The notes below the pieces were generated by a model. The model was not told the DNA's origin. It searched no databases and was given only the letters and a program-made list of their open reading frames with translations. The position numbers and the translations under genes are program-made. A stretch of 64,000 nucleotides of DNA from Rhizobium sp. FY34 (lineage in GTDB: Bacteria > Pseudomonadota > Alphaproteobacteria > Rhizobiales > Rhizobiaceae): positions 107,774-171,773 of the forward strand of contig NZ_STFZ01000014.1 of NCBI RefSeq assembly GCF_005222845.1, read 5' to 3'. Below, in pieces: positions 25,345-33,622 of the stretch; position 1 is the stretch's first letter; the number at the start of each line of letters is the position of its first letter.

Positions 25345-26394
25345 TTGCCCCAGGCCCCGTCGCAGAAAGCTCTTGTTCCCTTTGTCAGCGTTGAGAATAT
25401 GATGCGGCTTGTGCATCGTGTCGGGCTTGAGACGATGCTGGCGGAGCTTGCCGCCGAAATCGAACGGGATTTTGCCCGCTGGGAGCTGTTTGACAAGACG
25501 CCGCGCGTCGGTTCTCACTCGCATGACGGGGTGATCGAGCTGATGCCGACATCGGACGGCGAGATCTACAGCTTCAAATATGTGAACGGCCATCCGAAGA
25601 ACATGGGCAAGGGCCTGCAGACGGTGACGGCTTTCGGGCTTCTGGCCGATGTCGCGACCGGCTATCCGCTGCTCTTGACGGAAATGACGCTGCTGACGGC
25701 GCTGCGGACGGCTGCGACCTCCGCCATGGCGGCGCGTCATCTGGCGCCGAAGGGCGCCACCTCGATGGCGATCATCGGCAATGGCGCGCAGGCCGAATTC
25801 CAGGCGCTGGCGATGAAGGCAGTGCTTGGCATAACCACAGTGAGATTGTTCGATATCGACCAGAAAGCCACGGAGAAAACCCGGCGCAATCTGGAAGGTT
25901 CGGGGCTTGCCGTCACGGCCTGCAACTCCGCACAGGCGGCCATCGAAGGTGTGCAGATCATCACCACCTGCACGGCCGACAAACAGTCTGCGACGATCCT
26001 CACCGACAACATGGTGGGGGCCGGCGTCCACATCAATGCGATCGGCGGTGATTGCCCCGGCAAGACCGAGCTGCATCCCGATATCCTGAAGCGCGCCGAC
26101 ACGTTCGTGGAATATCCGCCGCAGACCTGGGTCGAGGGCGAAATCCAGCAAATGCCGAAGGATTATCCGATTACCGAACTGTGGCGGGTGGTGACCGGTT
26201 TGGCCGAGGGCCGGCGAAACGAAAAGCAGATCACGCTGTTTGACAGCGTCGGTTTTGCAACGGAAGATTTTTCTGCGCTGCGCTATGTGCGAAGCCGCAT
26301 TGCCGGCACGGATTTCTACCAGCTGCTCGACATTATCGCCGATCCGGATGAGCCGCGCGATCTCTTCGGCATGCTGCAGCGATCCGTCAACTAG
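25345..26394 (+). CDS. ocd: Ornithine cyclodeaminase
   Basis: A 349-aa OCD/mu-crystallin family enzyme that converts L-ornithine to L-proline and ammonia with bound NAD. Diagnostic stretches are YSFKYVNGHPKN, TEMTLLTALRTAATSA, the Rossmann motif SMAIIGNGAQAEFQ and NAIGGDCPGKTEL (catalytic Asp). A TTG start at 25345 is chosen because AGGAG lies 7 nt upstream and no in-frame ATG fits; the open frame extends upstream without family similarity. No arginase gene is adjacent. The Lrp gene opposite probably senses an amino acid. Confidence 0.93.
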   Translation: MPQAPSQKALVPFVSVENMMRLVHRVGLETMLAELAAEIERDFARWELFDKTPRVGSHSHDGVIELMPTSDGEIYSFKYVNGHPKNMGKGLQTVTAFGLLADVATGYPLLLTEMTLLTALRTAATSAMAARHLAPKGATSMAIIGNGAQAEFQALAMKAVLGITTVRLFDIDQKATEKTRRNLEGSGLAVTACNSAQAAIEGVQIITTCTADKQSATILTDNMVGAGVHINAIGGDCPGKTELHPDILKRADTFVEYPPQTWVEGEIQQMPKDYPITELWRVVTGLAEGRRNEKQITLFDSVGFATEDFSALRYVRSRIAGTDFYQLLDIIADPDEPRDLFGMLQRSVN

Positions 26395-26403
26395 CGCTTT
26401 TCG

Positions 26404-27294
26404 TCAGGACAGCGCCTGTGTGGCAAGTCCGTAGACCAGGGGAAAACCCTCATCGGGACGCAGGCTTTGCCAGCCGCCGTTGAGTGACATGCTGGTGACG
26501 GTATCATAGACCGGCATGCCGCATGCCGTCAGCATATGGGCAAAGTCCCCTTCCTTCTGGCGCGTATCGATGCGCAGGAACTCGCCGGCATGCCGCGCCA
26601 CATGCGGGCGCATCACGGGGATGGCGTCGCTATCGCTTGCCGCAACCACCGGGCCGATCAGATGGCCGCGACCGAAGGGGCGACAGAGCGCATAGGCGCG
26701 CATCTCGCCATCCCTGATCAGGGCTGTGCCGGTTGCCGTTTCCAGCAGCTTGTCGAGGGTTCGCGGTCTGGCCGCACCAAAGGCCAATGTGTCGAGCGCA
26801 TCGAGCGCCGGCCTGTGGTGGGGGGCAAGGGTGACCACCTCGCCCTTGACCGGCAGCATGCTCGGTGGTGGCATCACCGCCTCCCCCTGGCACTGGTAGA
26901 CGACGGCTTCCTTGGCAAAGCCCAGCGATGCGTAAAGCCGTCTGGCCTGCCGCGTGGCATTGAGCCCGATGCGCCGGTTACCGATTTCGCCCAATGCGAG
27001 GTCCATCATGATGCGGCCAGCACCCAGCGCCTGCAGGCGTGGCGAGGTGATGACCATGCCGATCGTCGACAACTGCAGATCGTGCTCGAACCACATGGCT
27101 GATCCGAGCACCCGGCCTATGGGATCGCGCGCGATGATGCCGCGCCCCAGCGCCAGCACGGCCTGCCAATCCGAAGGACGGTGCGGCCAGCCGACAGAGA
27201 GCGACAGCGCGTGCAGCGACGCGATATCGGCGTCTGCGATATCCGCCACGCCCAACTCGAAGGAGTTGAGCTGCATGGATGTCTGCGTATCCAA
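26404..27294 (-). CDS. GNAT acetyltransferase, two-domain
   Basis: About 296 aa. The first half is a GNAT fold ([40 protein letters not shown], then RLYASLGF). The second half resembles the C-terminal domain of YitH-type two-domain GNAT proteins ([28 protein letters not shown]). Start: TTG 27294 has a strong GGGGAGG 8 nt upstream; GTG 27315 and ATG 27276 (MQLNSFELG) are alternatives without good spacing. It is divergent from the hydroxyacid dehydrogenase gene. Acyl acceptor unknown. Confidence 0.8.
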   Translation of the reverse strand: MDTQTSMQLNSFELGVADIADADIASLHALSLSVGWPHRPSDWQAVLALGRGIIARDPIGRVLGSAMWFEHDLQLSTIGMVITSPRLQALGAGRIMMDLALGEIGNRRIGLNATRQARRLYASLGFAKEAVVYQCQGEAVMPPPSMLPVKGEVVTLAPHHRPALDALDTLAFGAARPRTLDKLLETATGTALIRDGEMRAYALCRPFGRGHLIGPVVAASDSDAIPVMRPHVARHAGEFLRIDTRQKEGDFAHMLTACGMPVYDTVTSMSLNGGWQSLRPDEGFPLVYGLATQALS

Positions 27295-27536
27295 GTGAAC
27301 CGCCTCCCCGCGCACTGTTTTCGTTTTGGCTCAAGCGCCAACACAGCACCACGCCCATCTTCACTCACTCTAATACGGTGATTCCCGCCAAACAATCGGC
27401 TGCTTGTCGCAGGTCTTTCGCAACAATCGTCTGCCAGCGCCGCGCGCTTCGGCATGCGGCGGGCTGGCGCTCGCCTATGATGCCGACAAGACCGGTTCAC
27501 GCGGACCCGGATGGAACGACAGCGGACGGACGCGCG

Positions 27537-28460
27537 ATGACATTCCTCTTCAATTCCGATGCCCGGCGTGGCGCCGTCTTTGCCAAGGCATTCCTGCAGG
27601 CGCTTCCGGATCTGCCGTTTTCGATGGATGCCAGTACCGTCAATCCGGACAAGGTGCGCTATCTCATCACCTGGACGGTTCCCAGTGATCTGGAACGCTA
27701 CCGCAATCTCGAAATCCTGTTTTCCATCGGGGCGGGCGTCGATCAGTTCCGCATTGATGCCGTGCCGGCACATGTGCAGGTGGTGCGCATGGTGGAAGAT
27801 GGTATCGTGCGCATGATGCAGGAATATGTGGTGATGTCGGTGCTTTCGCTGCACCGCCAGCTTCCTGCCTATCTGGCGCAGCAGAAGGCGCAGATCTGGC
27901 AGTCCCTGCCCCAGATGCAGGCGCAGGATCGCCGCATCGGCGTGCTGGGCTTCGGTCAGCTGGGCCAAGCGGTGCTGGAGCGGTTGAAGCCCTTCGGCTT
28001 TCCGCTCTCTGGCTGGAGCCGCTCGCCGCGCCTTATCGAGGGCGTCACCTGTCATCATGGCGAAAAGGGTCTGGCGGATCTGCTGGCTTCCAGCGATATC
28101 CTGATCTGCCTTTTGCCGCTGACGCCAGAAACGCGCGGTTTCCTGAATGCCGACCTGTTTGCGTGTCTACCGGAAGGGGCGTCGCTGGTGCATGTCGGTC
28201 GCGGCCCGCAACTGGACGAGAGCGCCCTACTGGCAGCCCTTGATGCCGGCCATCTCGCCGGTGCCGTTATCGATGTTACCGACCCCGAGCCGCTGCCGGC
28301 CGGCCATGCCTTCTGGTCGCATCCGAAGATCATGTTGACGCCGCATGTGGCAAGCGTGACCCAGCCGGAAACGGCGGCGCGCGCCGTCATCGACAATATC
28401 CTGCGCCACCGCGCCGGTCTGCCGCCCATCGGGCTGGTGGATCGCAGCCGCGGCTACTGA
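27537..28460 (+). CDS. ghrA: 2-hydroxyacid dehydrogenase, GhrA-like
   Basis: A 307-aa NAD(P)H-dependent reductase for glyoxylate/hydroxypyruvate-type 2-oxoacids. The cofactor motif is [12 protein letters not shown] (about residue 137); catalytic residues are R in HVGRGPQL, E in TDPEPLP and H in [12 protein letters not shown] 27537 gives the usual GhrA N-terminus ([11 protein letters not shown]); earlier in-frame ATGs at 27478/27481 would add non-homologous residues. The 242-bp gap upstream, shared with the GNAT gene, contains TTGGC-TCAAGC-GCCAA (27326-27341), a possible regulator site. The gene likely opens the hydroxyacid cluster to 33035. Confidence 0.88.
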   Translation: MTFLFNSDARRGAVFAKAFLQALPDLPFSMDASTVNPDKVRYLITWTVPSDLERYRNLEILFSIGAGVDQFRIDAVPAHVQVVRMVEDGIVRMMQEYVVMSVLSLHRQLPAYLAQQKAQIWQSLPQMQAQDRRIGVLGFGQLGQAVLERLKPFGFPLSGWSRSPRLIEGVTCHHGEKGLADLLASSDILICLLPLTPETRGFLNADLFACLPEGASLVHVGRGPQLDESALLAALDAGHLAGAVIDVTDPEPLPAGHAFWSHPKIMLTPHVASVTQPETAARAVIDNILRHRAGLPPIGLVDRSRGY

Positions 28461-28513
28461 CCCCTCCCCTTTCCCCATTCATCTCTACTTATTCGCTCAA
28501 AGGAACACTGCCC

Positions 28514-28867
28514 ATGTCGCTTCTGAAAACCATCGACCCGAACCCGACGTTTGAGCCGAAGCATGGTGTGCCGGCGGCGGACCGTCTGATTGCCGGCAGC
28601 CCTGCCTTCAGGACCTGGGCGCAGGATGCCGCCAAGGATGGCCGCGTCAATACCGGCGTCTGGGAAGCCACGCCCGGCGAAACGCATTCCATAAAAGGCG
28701 AGACCTTCGAATTCTGCCATATCCTCGAAGGCGTGATCGAACTGACGCGTGAGGGCGAAGAACCGGTGACCTATCGTGCCGGCGACAGCTTTGTCATGAA
28801 GCCGGGCTATGTCGGCGTCTGGAAGACGATCGAGACGGTGCGCAAGATCTACGTTACCGTCACCTGA
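28514..28867 (+). CDS. Cupin-domain protein (DUF861/Cupin_3 type)
   Basis: A 117-aa single cupin with the beta-barrel motifs TGVWEATPGETHSI, EFCHILEGVIELT and YRAGDSFVMKPGYVGVWKTIE, the latter typical of the DUF861 group close to ureidoglycine aminohydrolase. AAAGGAAC lies upstream of the ATG. Such small cupins accompany dehydrogenases in rhizobial catabolic operons, but their role is not established. The REP-like palindrome at 28902-28974 follows 34 bp after its stop. Confidence 0.85.
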   Translation: MSLLKTIDPNPTFEPKHGVPAADRLIAGSPAFRTWAQDAAKDGRVNTGVWEATPGETHSIKGETFEFCHILEGVIELTREGEEPVTYRAGDSFVMKPGYVGVWKTIETVRKIYVTVT

Positions 28868-28901
28868 CAGTCTATCCCAGAATTCCCGCTGGCGGTCTGC
28901 A

Positions 28902-28974
28902 AATGGCAATTTCTGCGCTTCCGGTGCTCACGTACCTCTAAGTACGCTCCGCTCCGGTTCTCGAAATCACCATT
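28902..28974. repeat. Interspersed palindromic element (73 bp)
   Basis: An imperfect palindrome: AATGG..ATTTC..CCGGTGC..CGTAC-CTCTAA-GTACG..GCTCCGG..GAAAT..CCATT. The arms pair from the ends (AATGG/CCATT, ATTTC/GAAAT, CCGG/CCGG) to the core CGTAC/GTACG. I recall very similar GCTC-ACGTAC...GTACGCTCCGCTCCGG elements scattered between genes in Agrobacterium and relatives. Only one copy is seen in this window. It lies between the cupin and aldehyde dehydrogenase genes. Confidence 0.6.
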
Positions 28975-29041
28975 GTCGCCACGCCATTGGAAATTCTTGA
29001 ACAGACTGTGAGCCCCCCCACCCTTTCCGCGAGAATTGCGC

Positions 29042-30505
29042 ATGTCGCTCAGCTTCGATCCCGACCGCCTCGATCTTCCCCGTGGGCATTTCATCGGCGG
29101 CCAATATCTACCGGCCAATGGGGTCATGCCCATGCATCGGCCATCGGATGCTCGCGAATATGCGGCCTGCCCGGTGGCGCCGGCTGAGATGGTCGATCAG
29201 GCGGTTTCTGTGGCAAAGTCAACGCTTGCGGCAAGCGGCTGGGCGACCTGCCCTCCCCGCGACCGCACGCGCGTCCTGCATCGCTGGGCCGATCTTATCG
29301 AGGCGGAGGCTGTCACGCTGGCACGGCTGGAAGCCTTCTGTTCGACGCGACCTGTTGGGCAATTGATCGACGGCGATATCGCCGTTTCAGCCGAGCAGAT
29401 CCGCTTCTTTGCCGAATTTGCCGACAAGCAAGGCAGCGATCTGGTGCCGACCGGGGCAGCCAGCCTCGGCATGATCATGAGCGAGCCCTATGGCGTGGTG
29501 GGTGCGATCACGCCCTGGAACGTGCCGCTTTCGATGGCGGCCTGGAAGCTTGGCCCCGCACTTGCCGCTGGCAATGCGGTGGTGCTGAAACCCTCGGAAC
29601 TCACGCCCTATTCCACCCTGTTTCTGGCCGAGCTTTCGGTGCGCGCCGGCCTGCCGGCCGGTCTCATCAACATCGTGCTGGGCGATGGCCCGACGACGGG
29701 GGCCGCGATTACCGGACACCCGGATATTGCCAAGATCAGCTTTACCGGATCGACGGGCGCCGGTTCTGCCATCATGCAGAACATCGCGCTGACCGGCATC
29801 AAGCCGATGACGCTGGAACTGGGCGGCAAGAGCCCGCAGCTGGTGTTTGCCGATGCCGATCTCGATCTTTCAGCCAATGCCATTGCTACCAGCATCCTGT
29901 CCAATGCCGGCCAGGCTTGCGTGGCGGGCTCGCGGCTGATTGTCGAGGAAAGCGTGGCCGAGCAGGTGATTGCCGCCATCATAGCGCGCATGAAGGCCGT
30001 CAAGGCCGGCCCGACCTGGGACGAGACGAGCAGCTATTCGCCGATCATTTCGCAGCGCCAGCGGGCGCGCATCGACCATCTGGTACAGTCCTCCATAGCG
30101 CAGGGCGCCGAATGCCTGACGGGCGGACAGGCGATGGATCACGCCGGCCATTTCTATGCGCCGACGCTTCTTTCCGGCGTGTCGCAATCCTCGCCGGCCG
30201 TTCAGGAGGAAATCTTCGGGCCGGTGCTGACCGTGCAGACCTTTCGCGAGGAAGACGAGGCGATTGCGCTTTCCGATCACCCGACCTATGGGCTTGCTGC
30301 CGGTCTCTTCACCCGCGATCTGTCGCGTGCGCTCCGCCTGACGCAAAGGCTGCAGGCCGGCACGATCTGGGTCAACCGCTATAGCCGTTCGCGCGATCAT
30401 ATCTTGCCGACAGGTGGTTACAAACAATCGGGAATCGGCAAGGATCTCGGCCGCGATGCCTATCTCGCCAATCGCAAGACCAAGAGCGTGCTGATCAATC
30501 TCTAA
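29042..30505 (+). CDS. Aldehyde dehydrogenase (NAD+)
   Basis: A 487-aa ALDH-superfamily enzyme. Motifs: GAITPWNVPLSMAAWKLGPALAAGNAVVLKPSE (oxyanion Asn and cofactor Lys), SFTGSTGAGS, ELGGKSPQLV (general base Glu) and GQACVAGSR (nucleophile Cys). The ATG at 29042 gives the normal N-terminus. It is followed after 12 bp by the tartrate dehydrogenase gene. Substrate unknown; context suggests a small hydroxy- or dicarboxylic semialdehyde. Confidence 0.9.
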   Translation: MSLSFDPDRLDLPRGHFIGGQYLPANGVMPMHRPSDAREYAACPVAPAEMVDQAVSVAKSTLAASGWATCPPRDRTRVLHRWADLIEAEAVTLARLEAFCSTRPVGQLIDGDIAVSAEQIRFFAEFADKQGSDLVPTGAASLGMIMSEPYGVVGAITPWNVPLSMAAWKLGPALAAGNAVVLKPSELTPYSTLFLAELSVRAGLPAGLINIVLGDGPTTGAAITGHPDIAKISFTGSTGAGSAIMQNIALTGIKPMTLELGGKSPQLVFADADLDLSANAIATSILSNAGQACVAGSRLIVEESVAEQVIAAIIARMKAVKAGPTWDETSSYSPIISQRQRARIDHLVQSSIAQGAECLTGGQAMDHAGHFYAPTLLSGVSQSSPAVQEEIFGPVLTVQTFREEDEAIALSDHPTYGLAAGLFTRDLSRALRLTQRLQAGTIWVNRYSRSRDHILPTGGYKQSGIGKDLGRDAYLANRKTKSVLINL

Positions 30506-30517
30506 GGAATGAATGAT

Positions 30518-31564
30518 ATGAAGACACACCGCATCGCACTGATACCCGGCGACGGCATCGGTACCCCGGTCATCGATGCCGCCTGGCAGGTGCTGGAGAA
30601 AACCGCCAAGACTTATGGCTTTGCCGTAGACGGAACGACGTTTCCCTGGTCCTGCGATTTCTACAGGAAGACCGGCTCGATGATGCCCGCAGACGGTATC
30701 GAGACGCTGCGCGGCTTCGATGCCATTCTTTTAGGGGCCGTTGGCTGGCCCGCCGAAGTACCGGATTCGGTGTCCCTGCACGGTCTGCTTTTGCCCATTC
30801 GCAAGGCCTTCGTACAATATGCCAATATCCGTCCGCACCGCCTGCTTCCCGGCGTCGAAGGCCCGCTGAAGGCGGAAAACTTCGACATTCTGTGCATTCG
30901 CGAGAACACCGAAGGCGAATATTCCGGGGCCGGCGGGCGCGTGCATCAGGGCACGGCAGACGAAGTGGCGGTGGAAACATCGATCTTCACCCGCACCGGG
31001 GTGGAGCGCATCCTGCGTTATGGTTTCGAGCAGGCACGGGCACGGCGCGGCAAGCTTGCCTCCGTCACCAAGTCGAATGCGCAGAAATATTCCATGGTGT
31101 TCTGGGATGAGATCACCGCGAAATTATCCGCCGAGTATCCCGATGTTCAGGTGGCCAGCTACCATATCGATGCCATGGCGGCACGCATGGTGATGGCGCC
31201 GGAAAGCCTGGATGTGGTGGTTGCCTCCAACCTCTTTGGCGACATCCTGACGGATCTGGGAGCGGCCATTCAGGGTGGGCTTGGTTTTGCAGCCTCCGCC
31301 AATATCAACCCTGATCGCTCCGCGCCCTCGATGTTCGAGCCGGTGCATGGCTCGGCGCCCGATATTGCGCATCTGGGCATTGCCAATCCGATTGCGACCA
31401 TCTGGTCGGCGGCAATGATGCTGGATCATCTGGGTGAGGCAGAGGGCGCCAAGGCCATCATGGCGGCGCTGGAAGCCACCACGGCCCGCGGGATCGGCAC
31501 GCTGCCGGGCCGCAACAAGACGGATGAGATCACCCATGCGGTTCTATCCGCGCTTGACGCCTGA
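30518..31564 (+). CDS. ttuC: Tartrate dehydrogenase / D-malate decarboxylating dehydrogenase
   Basis: A 348-aa member of the isocitrate/isopropylmalate dehydrogenase family, tartrate/D-malate branch. Signatures: IPGDGIGTPVIDAA, RENTEGEYSGAGG, SVTKSNAQKYSMVFWDE and the family signature NLFGDILTDLGAAIQGGLGFAAS. I chose ATG 30518 (MKTHRIALI), with AAGGA 9 nt upstream, over ATG 30509. It oxidises or decarboxylates a 2-hydroxy diacid with NAD and needs Mn/Mg. Flanked by two aldehyde dehydrogenases in the same direction. Confidence 0.85.
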   Translation: MKTHRIALIPGDGIGTPVIDAAWQVLEKTAKTYGFAVDGTTFPWSCDFYRKTGSMMPADGIETLRGFDAILLGAVGWPAEVPDSVSLHGLLLPIRKAFVQYANIRPHRLLPGVEGPLKAENFDILCIRENTEGEYSGAGGRVHQGTADEVAVETSIFTRTGVERILRYGFEQARARRGKLASVTKSNAQKYSMVFWDEITAKLSAEYPDVQVASYHIDAMAARMVMAPESLDVVVASNLFGDILTDLGAAIQGGLGFAASANINPDRSAPSMFEPVHGSAPDIAHLGIANPIATIWSAAMMLDHLGEAEGAKAIMAALEATTARGIGTLPGRNKTDEITHAVLSALDA

Positions 31565-31574
31565 GGAGTTTACC

Positions 31575-33035
31575 GTGATCGATGGATTGAAGGATAAGGG
31601 CCTGTTTCGCCAGCAGAGCCTGATCGGCGGCAGCTGGATATCGGCGGCTTCTGGAAAGACGGTCGATGTGATCGAGCCCGCCTCGCAACAGGTGCTCGGA
31701 ACCGTGCCGGATGTGTCTGGTGATGAAACTGAGGCCGCCATCCGGGCTGCCGAAACGGCGTTTCGCAGCTGGAAGAAGAAGACGCCGGCCGAGCGGGCTT
31801 TGCTTCTTCAGGCCTGGCACGATCTGATGCTGGAGCATGTGGAAGATCTGGCACTGATCCTGACGCTGGAACAGGGCAAGCCGCTGGCCGAGGCGCAGGG
31901 CGAGATCCGCTACGGCGCATCTTTCGTTAAATGGTTTGCCGAGGAAGCACGGCGCATTGGCGGTTCCACCATTCCGGCGCCTACATCAGACCGGCGTATT
32001 CTGGTGCTGAAGGAACCCGTTGGCGTGTGCGGCATCATCACGCCGTGGAATTTCCCCAATGCCATGATCACCCGTAAAGTGGCTCCGGCGCTGGCCGCCG
32101 GCTGCACGGTCGTCATCAAGCCCTCGGAATTTACCCCCTATTCGGCGCTGGCGCTGGGGGTTCTGGCAGAGCGCGCCGGCATTCCGGCCGGTGTCATCAA
32201 TATCGTCACCGGCATGCCGACCGAGATCGGCAATGCGCTAATGGCATCCGATGTGGTGCGCAAGATTTCCTTTACCGGTTCGACGCGGGTCGGCGCACTT
32301 TTGATGCGCGGTTCGGCCGATACGATCAAGCGCCTGTCGCTGGAACTGGGCGGGAATGCGCCCTTTATCGTTTTTGACGATGCGGATCTTGATCTGGCCG
32401 TCGAAGGGGCGATCGCCTCGAAATTCCGCAATGGCGGGCAGACCTGCGTGTGTTCCAACCGGATCCTCGTCCAGTCGGGCATTTATGATGCCTTTGCCGC
32501 CAGGCTCGCGGCGCGCGTTGCCGCCATGAAGGTCGGCCCCGGCACTACGCCGGGTGTCGAGATCGGCCCGATGATCAACCACGCCGCCATCGACAAGATT
32601 GCGCTGCATATCAAGGATGCGCTGGAAAAGGGTGCGCGCATTCTTTCCGAAAAACCGGATATGCCGCAAGGCGATCAATATGCAGCACCGGTCGTGCTCG
32701 GCGATGCGACAGTCGATATGCTGCTGGCCGAGGAAGAAACCTTCGGGCCGGTGGCGCCGCTATTCCGCTTCGAAACGGAAGAGGAAGCGCTGTCGATTGC
32801 CAATGGCACGCCGTTTGGACTGGCGGCCTATTTCTACACCCAGGATCTGAAGCGCTCCTGGCGCGTGGCAGAGGCGCTGGAGGCTGGCATGGTTGGCCTC
32901 AATACCGGTGCGATTTCCATGGAAGTTGCACCCTTCGGCGGCGTCAAGCAGTCGGGCCTCGGGCGCGAGGGGTCCCAGTTCGGCATCGAGGAATATCTCG
33001 AGCTGAAGACCTTCCATATCGGCGGGCTTTCCTGA
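31575..33035 (+). CDS. Succinate-semialdehyde-type dehydrogenase (GabD-like)
   Basis: A 486-aa ALDH of the GabD/glutarate-semialdehyde group. Motifs: GVCGIITPWNFPNAMITRKVAPALAAGCTVVIKPSE, SFTGSTRVG, ELGGNAPFIVFDDADLD and GGQTCVCSNR (two cysteines around the nucleophile, as in GabD), and the ending SGLGREGSQFGIEEYLELK. A GTG start at 31575 is chosen: GAGGAG is 6 nt upstream, and the gene begins 10 bp after the preceding stop. Last gene of the hydroxyacid cluster. Confidence 0.9.
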   Translation: MIDGLKDKGLFRQQSLIGGSWISAASGKTVDVIEPASQQVLGTVPDVSGDETEAAIRAAETAFRSWKKKTPAERALLLQAWHDLMLEHVEDLALILTLEQGKPLAEAQGEIRYGASFVKWFAEEARRIGGSTIPAPTSDRRILVLKEPVGVCGIITPWNFPNAMITRKVAPALAAGCTVVIKPSEFTPYSALALGVLAERAGIPAGVINIVTGMPTEIGNALMASDVVRKISFTGSTRVGALLMRGSADTIKRLSLELGGNAPFIVFDDADLDLAVEGAIASKFRNGGQTCVCSNRILVQSGIYDAFAARLAARVAAMKVGPGTTPGVEIGPMINHAAIDKIALHIKDALEKGARILSEKPDMPQGDQYAAPVVLGDATVDMLLAEEETFGPVAPLFRFETEEEALSIANGTPFGLAAYFYTQDLKRSWRVAEALEAGMVGLNTGAISMEVAPFGGVKQSGLGREGSQFGIEEYLELKTFHIGGLS

Positions 33036-33105
33036 GGATACTGTAACTTTAAGCCGCGACCCAATTCCAAGGGCGTGAGATCCTGACTTATGCTGTGTGA
33101 GGGAG

Positions 33106-33143
33106 CGCGATTTGGGGCCATGCCAGCATGACCCCAAATCGCG
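33106..33143. repeat. Perfect 12-bp inverted repeat
   Basis: CGCGATTTGGGG - 14 nt - CCCCAAATCGCG, a perfect 12-bp stem between the convergent dehydrogenase (ends 33035) and membrane-protein (ends 33155) genes. No T-run follows on either strand. It may act as a two-way RNA end structure or be an old recombination/insertion junction of the 33-36 kb segment. Confidence 0.65.
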
Positions 33144-33154
33144 ACGACCGGACA

Positions 33155-33622
33155 TCAGAAACGGTCATAGCGCCAGCCGAGCAGCACTCCGGCGACCAGG
33201 CCGCATGTGCCAGCAATGAGCGTGAAGATGGCCATAATATATTGTTGTGTCTGCAAAAGCCCGATTGTTGCCCCCATGACAGCGGAAATGCAGAAGACGA
33301 TGAGAATGCTGATTCCTGTCTGAACACCGCTGCTTGGCGCAGAACGTAGACGAAAATGCGACATTGACGACCTCATTGAACTACTGTCGTACATTGAGCG
33401 GATCCGACGAGCTACCTTGTCATCCACGTCCCTGCGTCGGTGCTTGGTGGGTGCGCGCGCGAAAATGACATGCCCGAAAAGCAGGAAGACGCCCACAAAG
33501 GCACCACCGCCAATCAGGTACAAGGCTCGGGCAACTTCCACATGACCCGTCATCGCCTGGAGGACGACGACGGCGAGCCAGGCACCCACTGAGCTGAAGG
33601 CATACAAGGCAGGACGGGTCAT
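33155..33622 (-). CDS. Hypothetical four-helix membrane protein
   Basis: A 155-aa protein I do not recognise. Four hydrophobic segments are visible: residues about 6-24, 31-53, 101-122 and 128-148. Between helices 2 and 3 is a basic, serine-rich cytoplasmic loop (KHRRRDVDDKVARRIRSMYDSSSMRSS). Its ATG overlaps the stop of the EAL gene by 4 bp, so the two are co-translated and may form a membrane-linked c-di-GMP signalling pair. Confidence 0.7.
   Translation of the reverse strand: MTRPALYAFSSVGAWLAVVVLQAMTGHVEVARALYLIGGGAFVGVFLLFGHVIFARAPTKHRRRDVDDKVARRIRSMYDSSSMRSSMSHFRLRSAPSSGVQTGISILIVFCISAVMGATIGLLQTQQYIMAIFTLIAGTCGLVAGVLLGWRYDRF

Noticed and set aside
31434..31574. Upstream extension of the GabD-like dehydrogenase
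   Set aside because: The open frame overlaps the tartrate dehydrogenase gene, while GTG 31575 has an ideal GAGGAG and gives the family-length protein.
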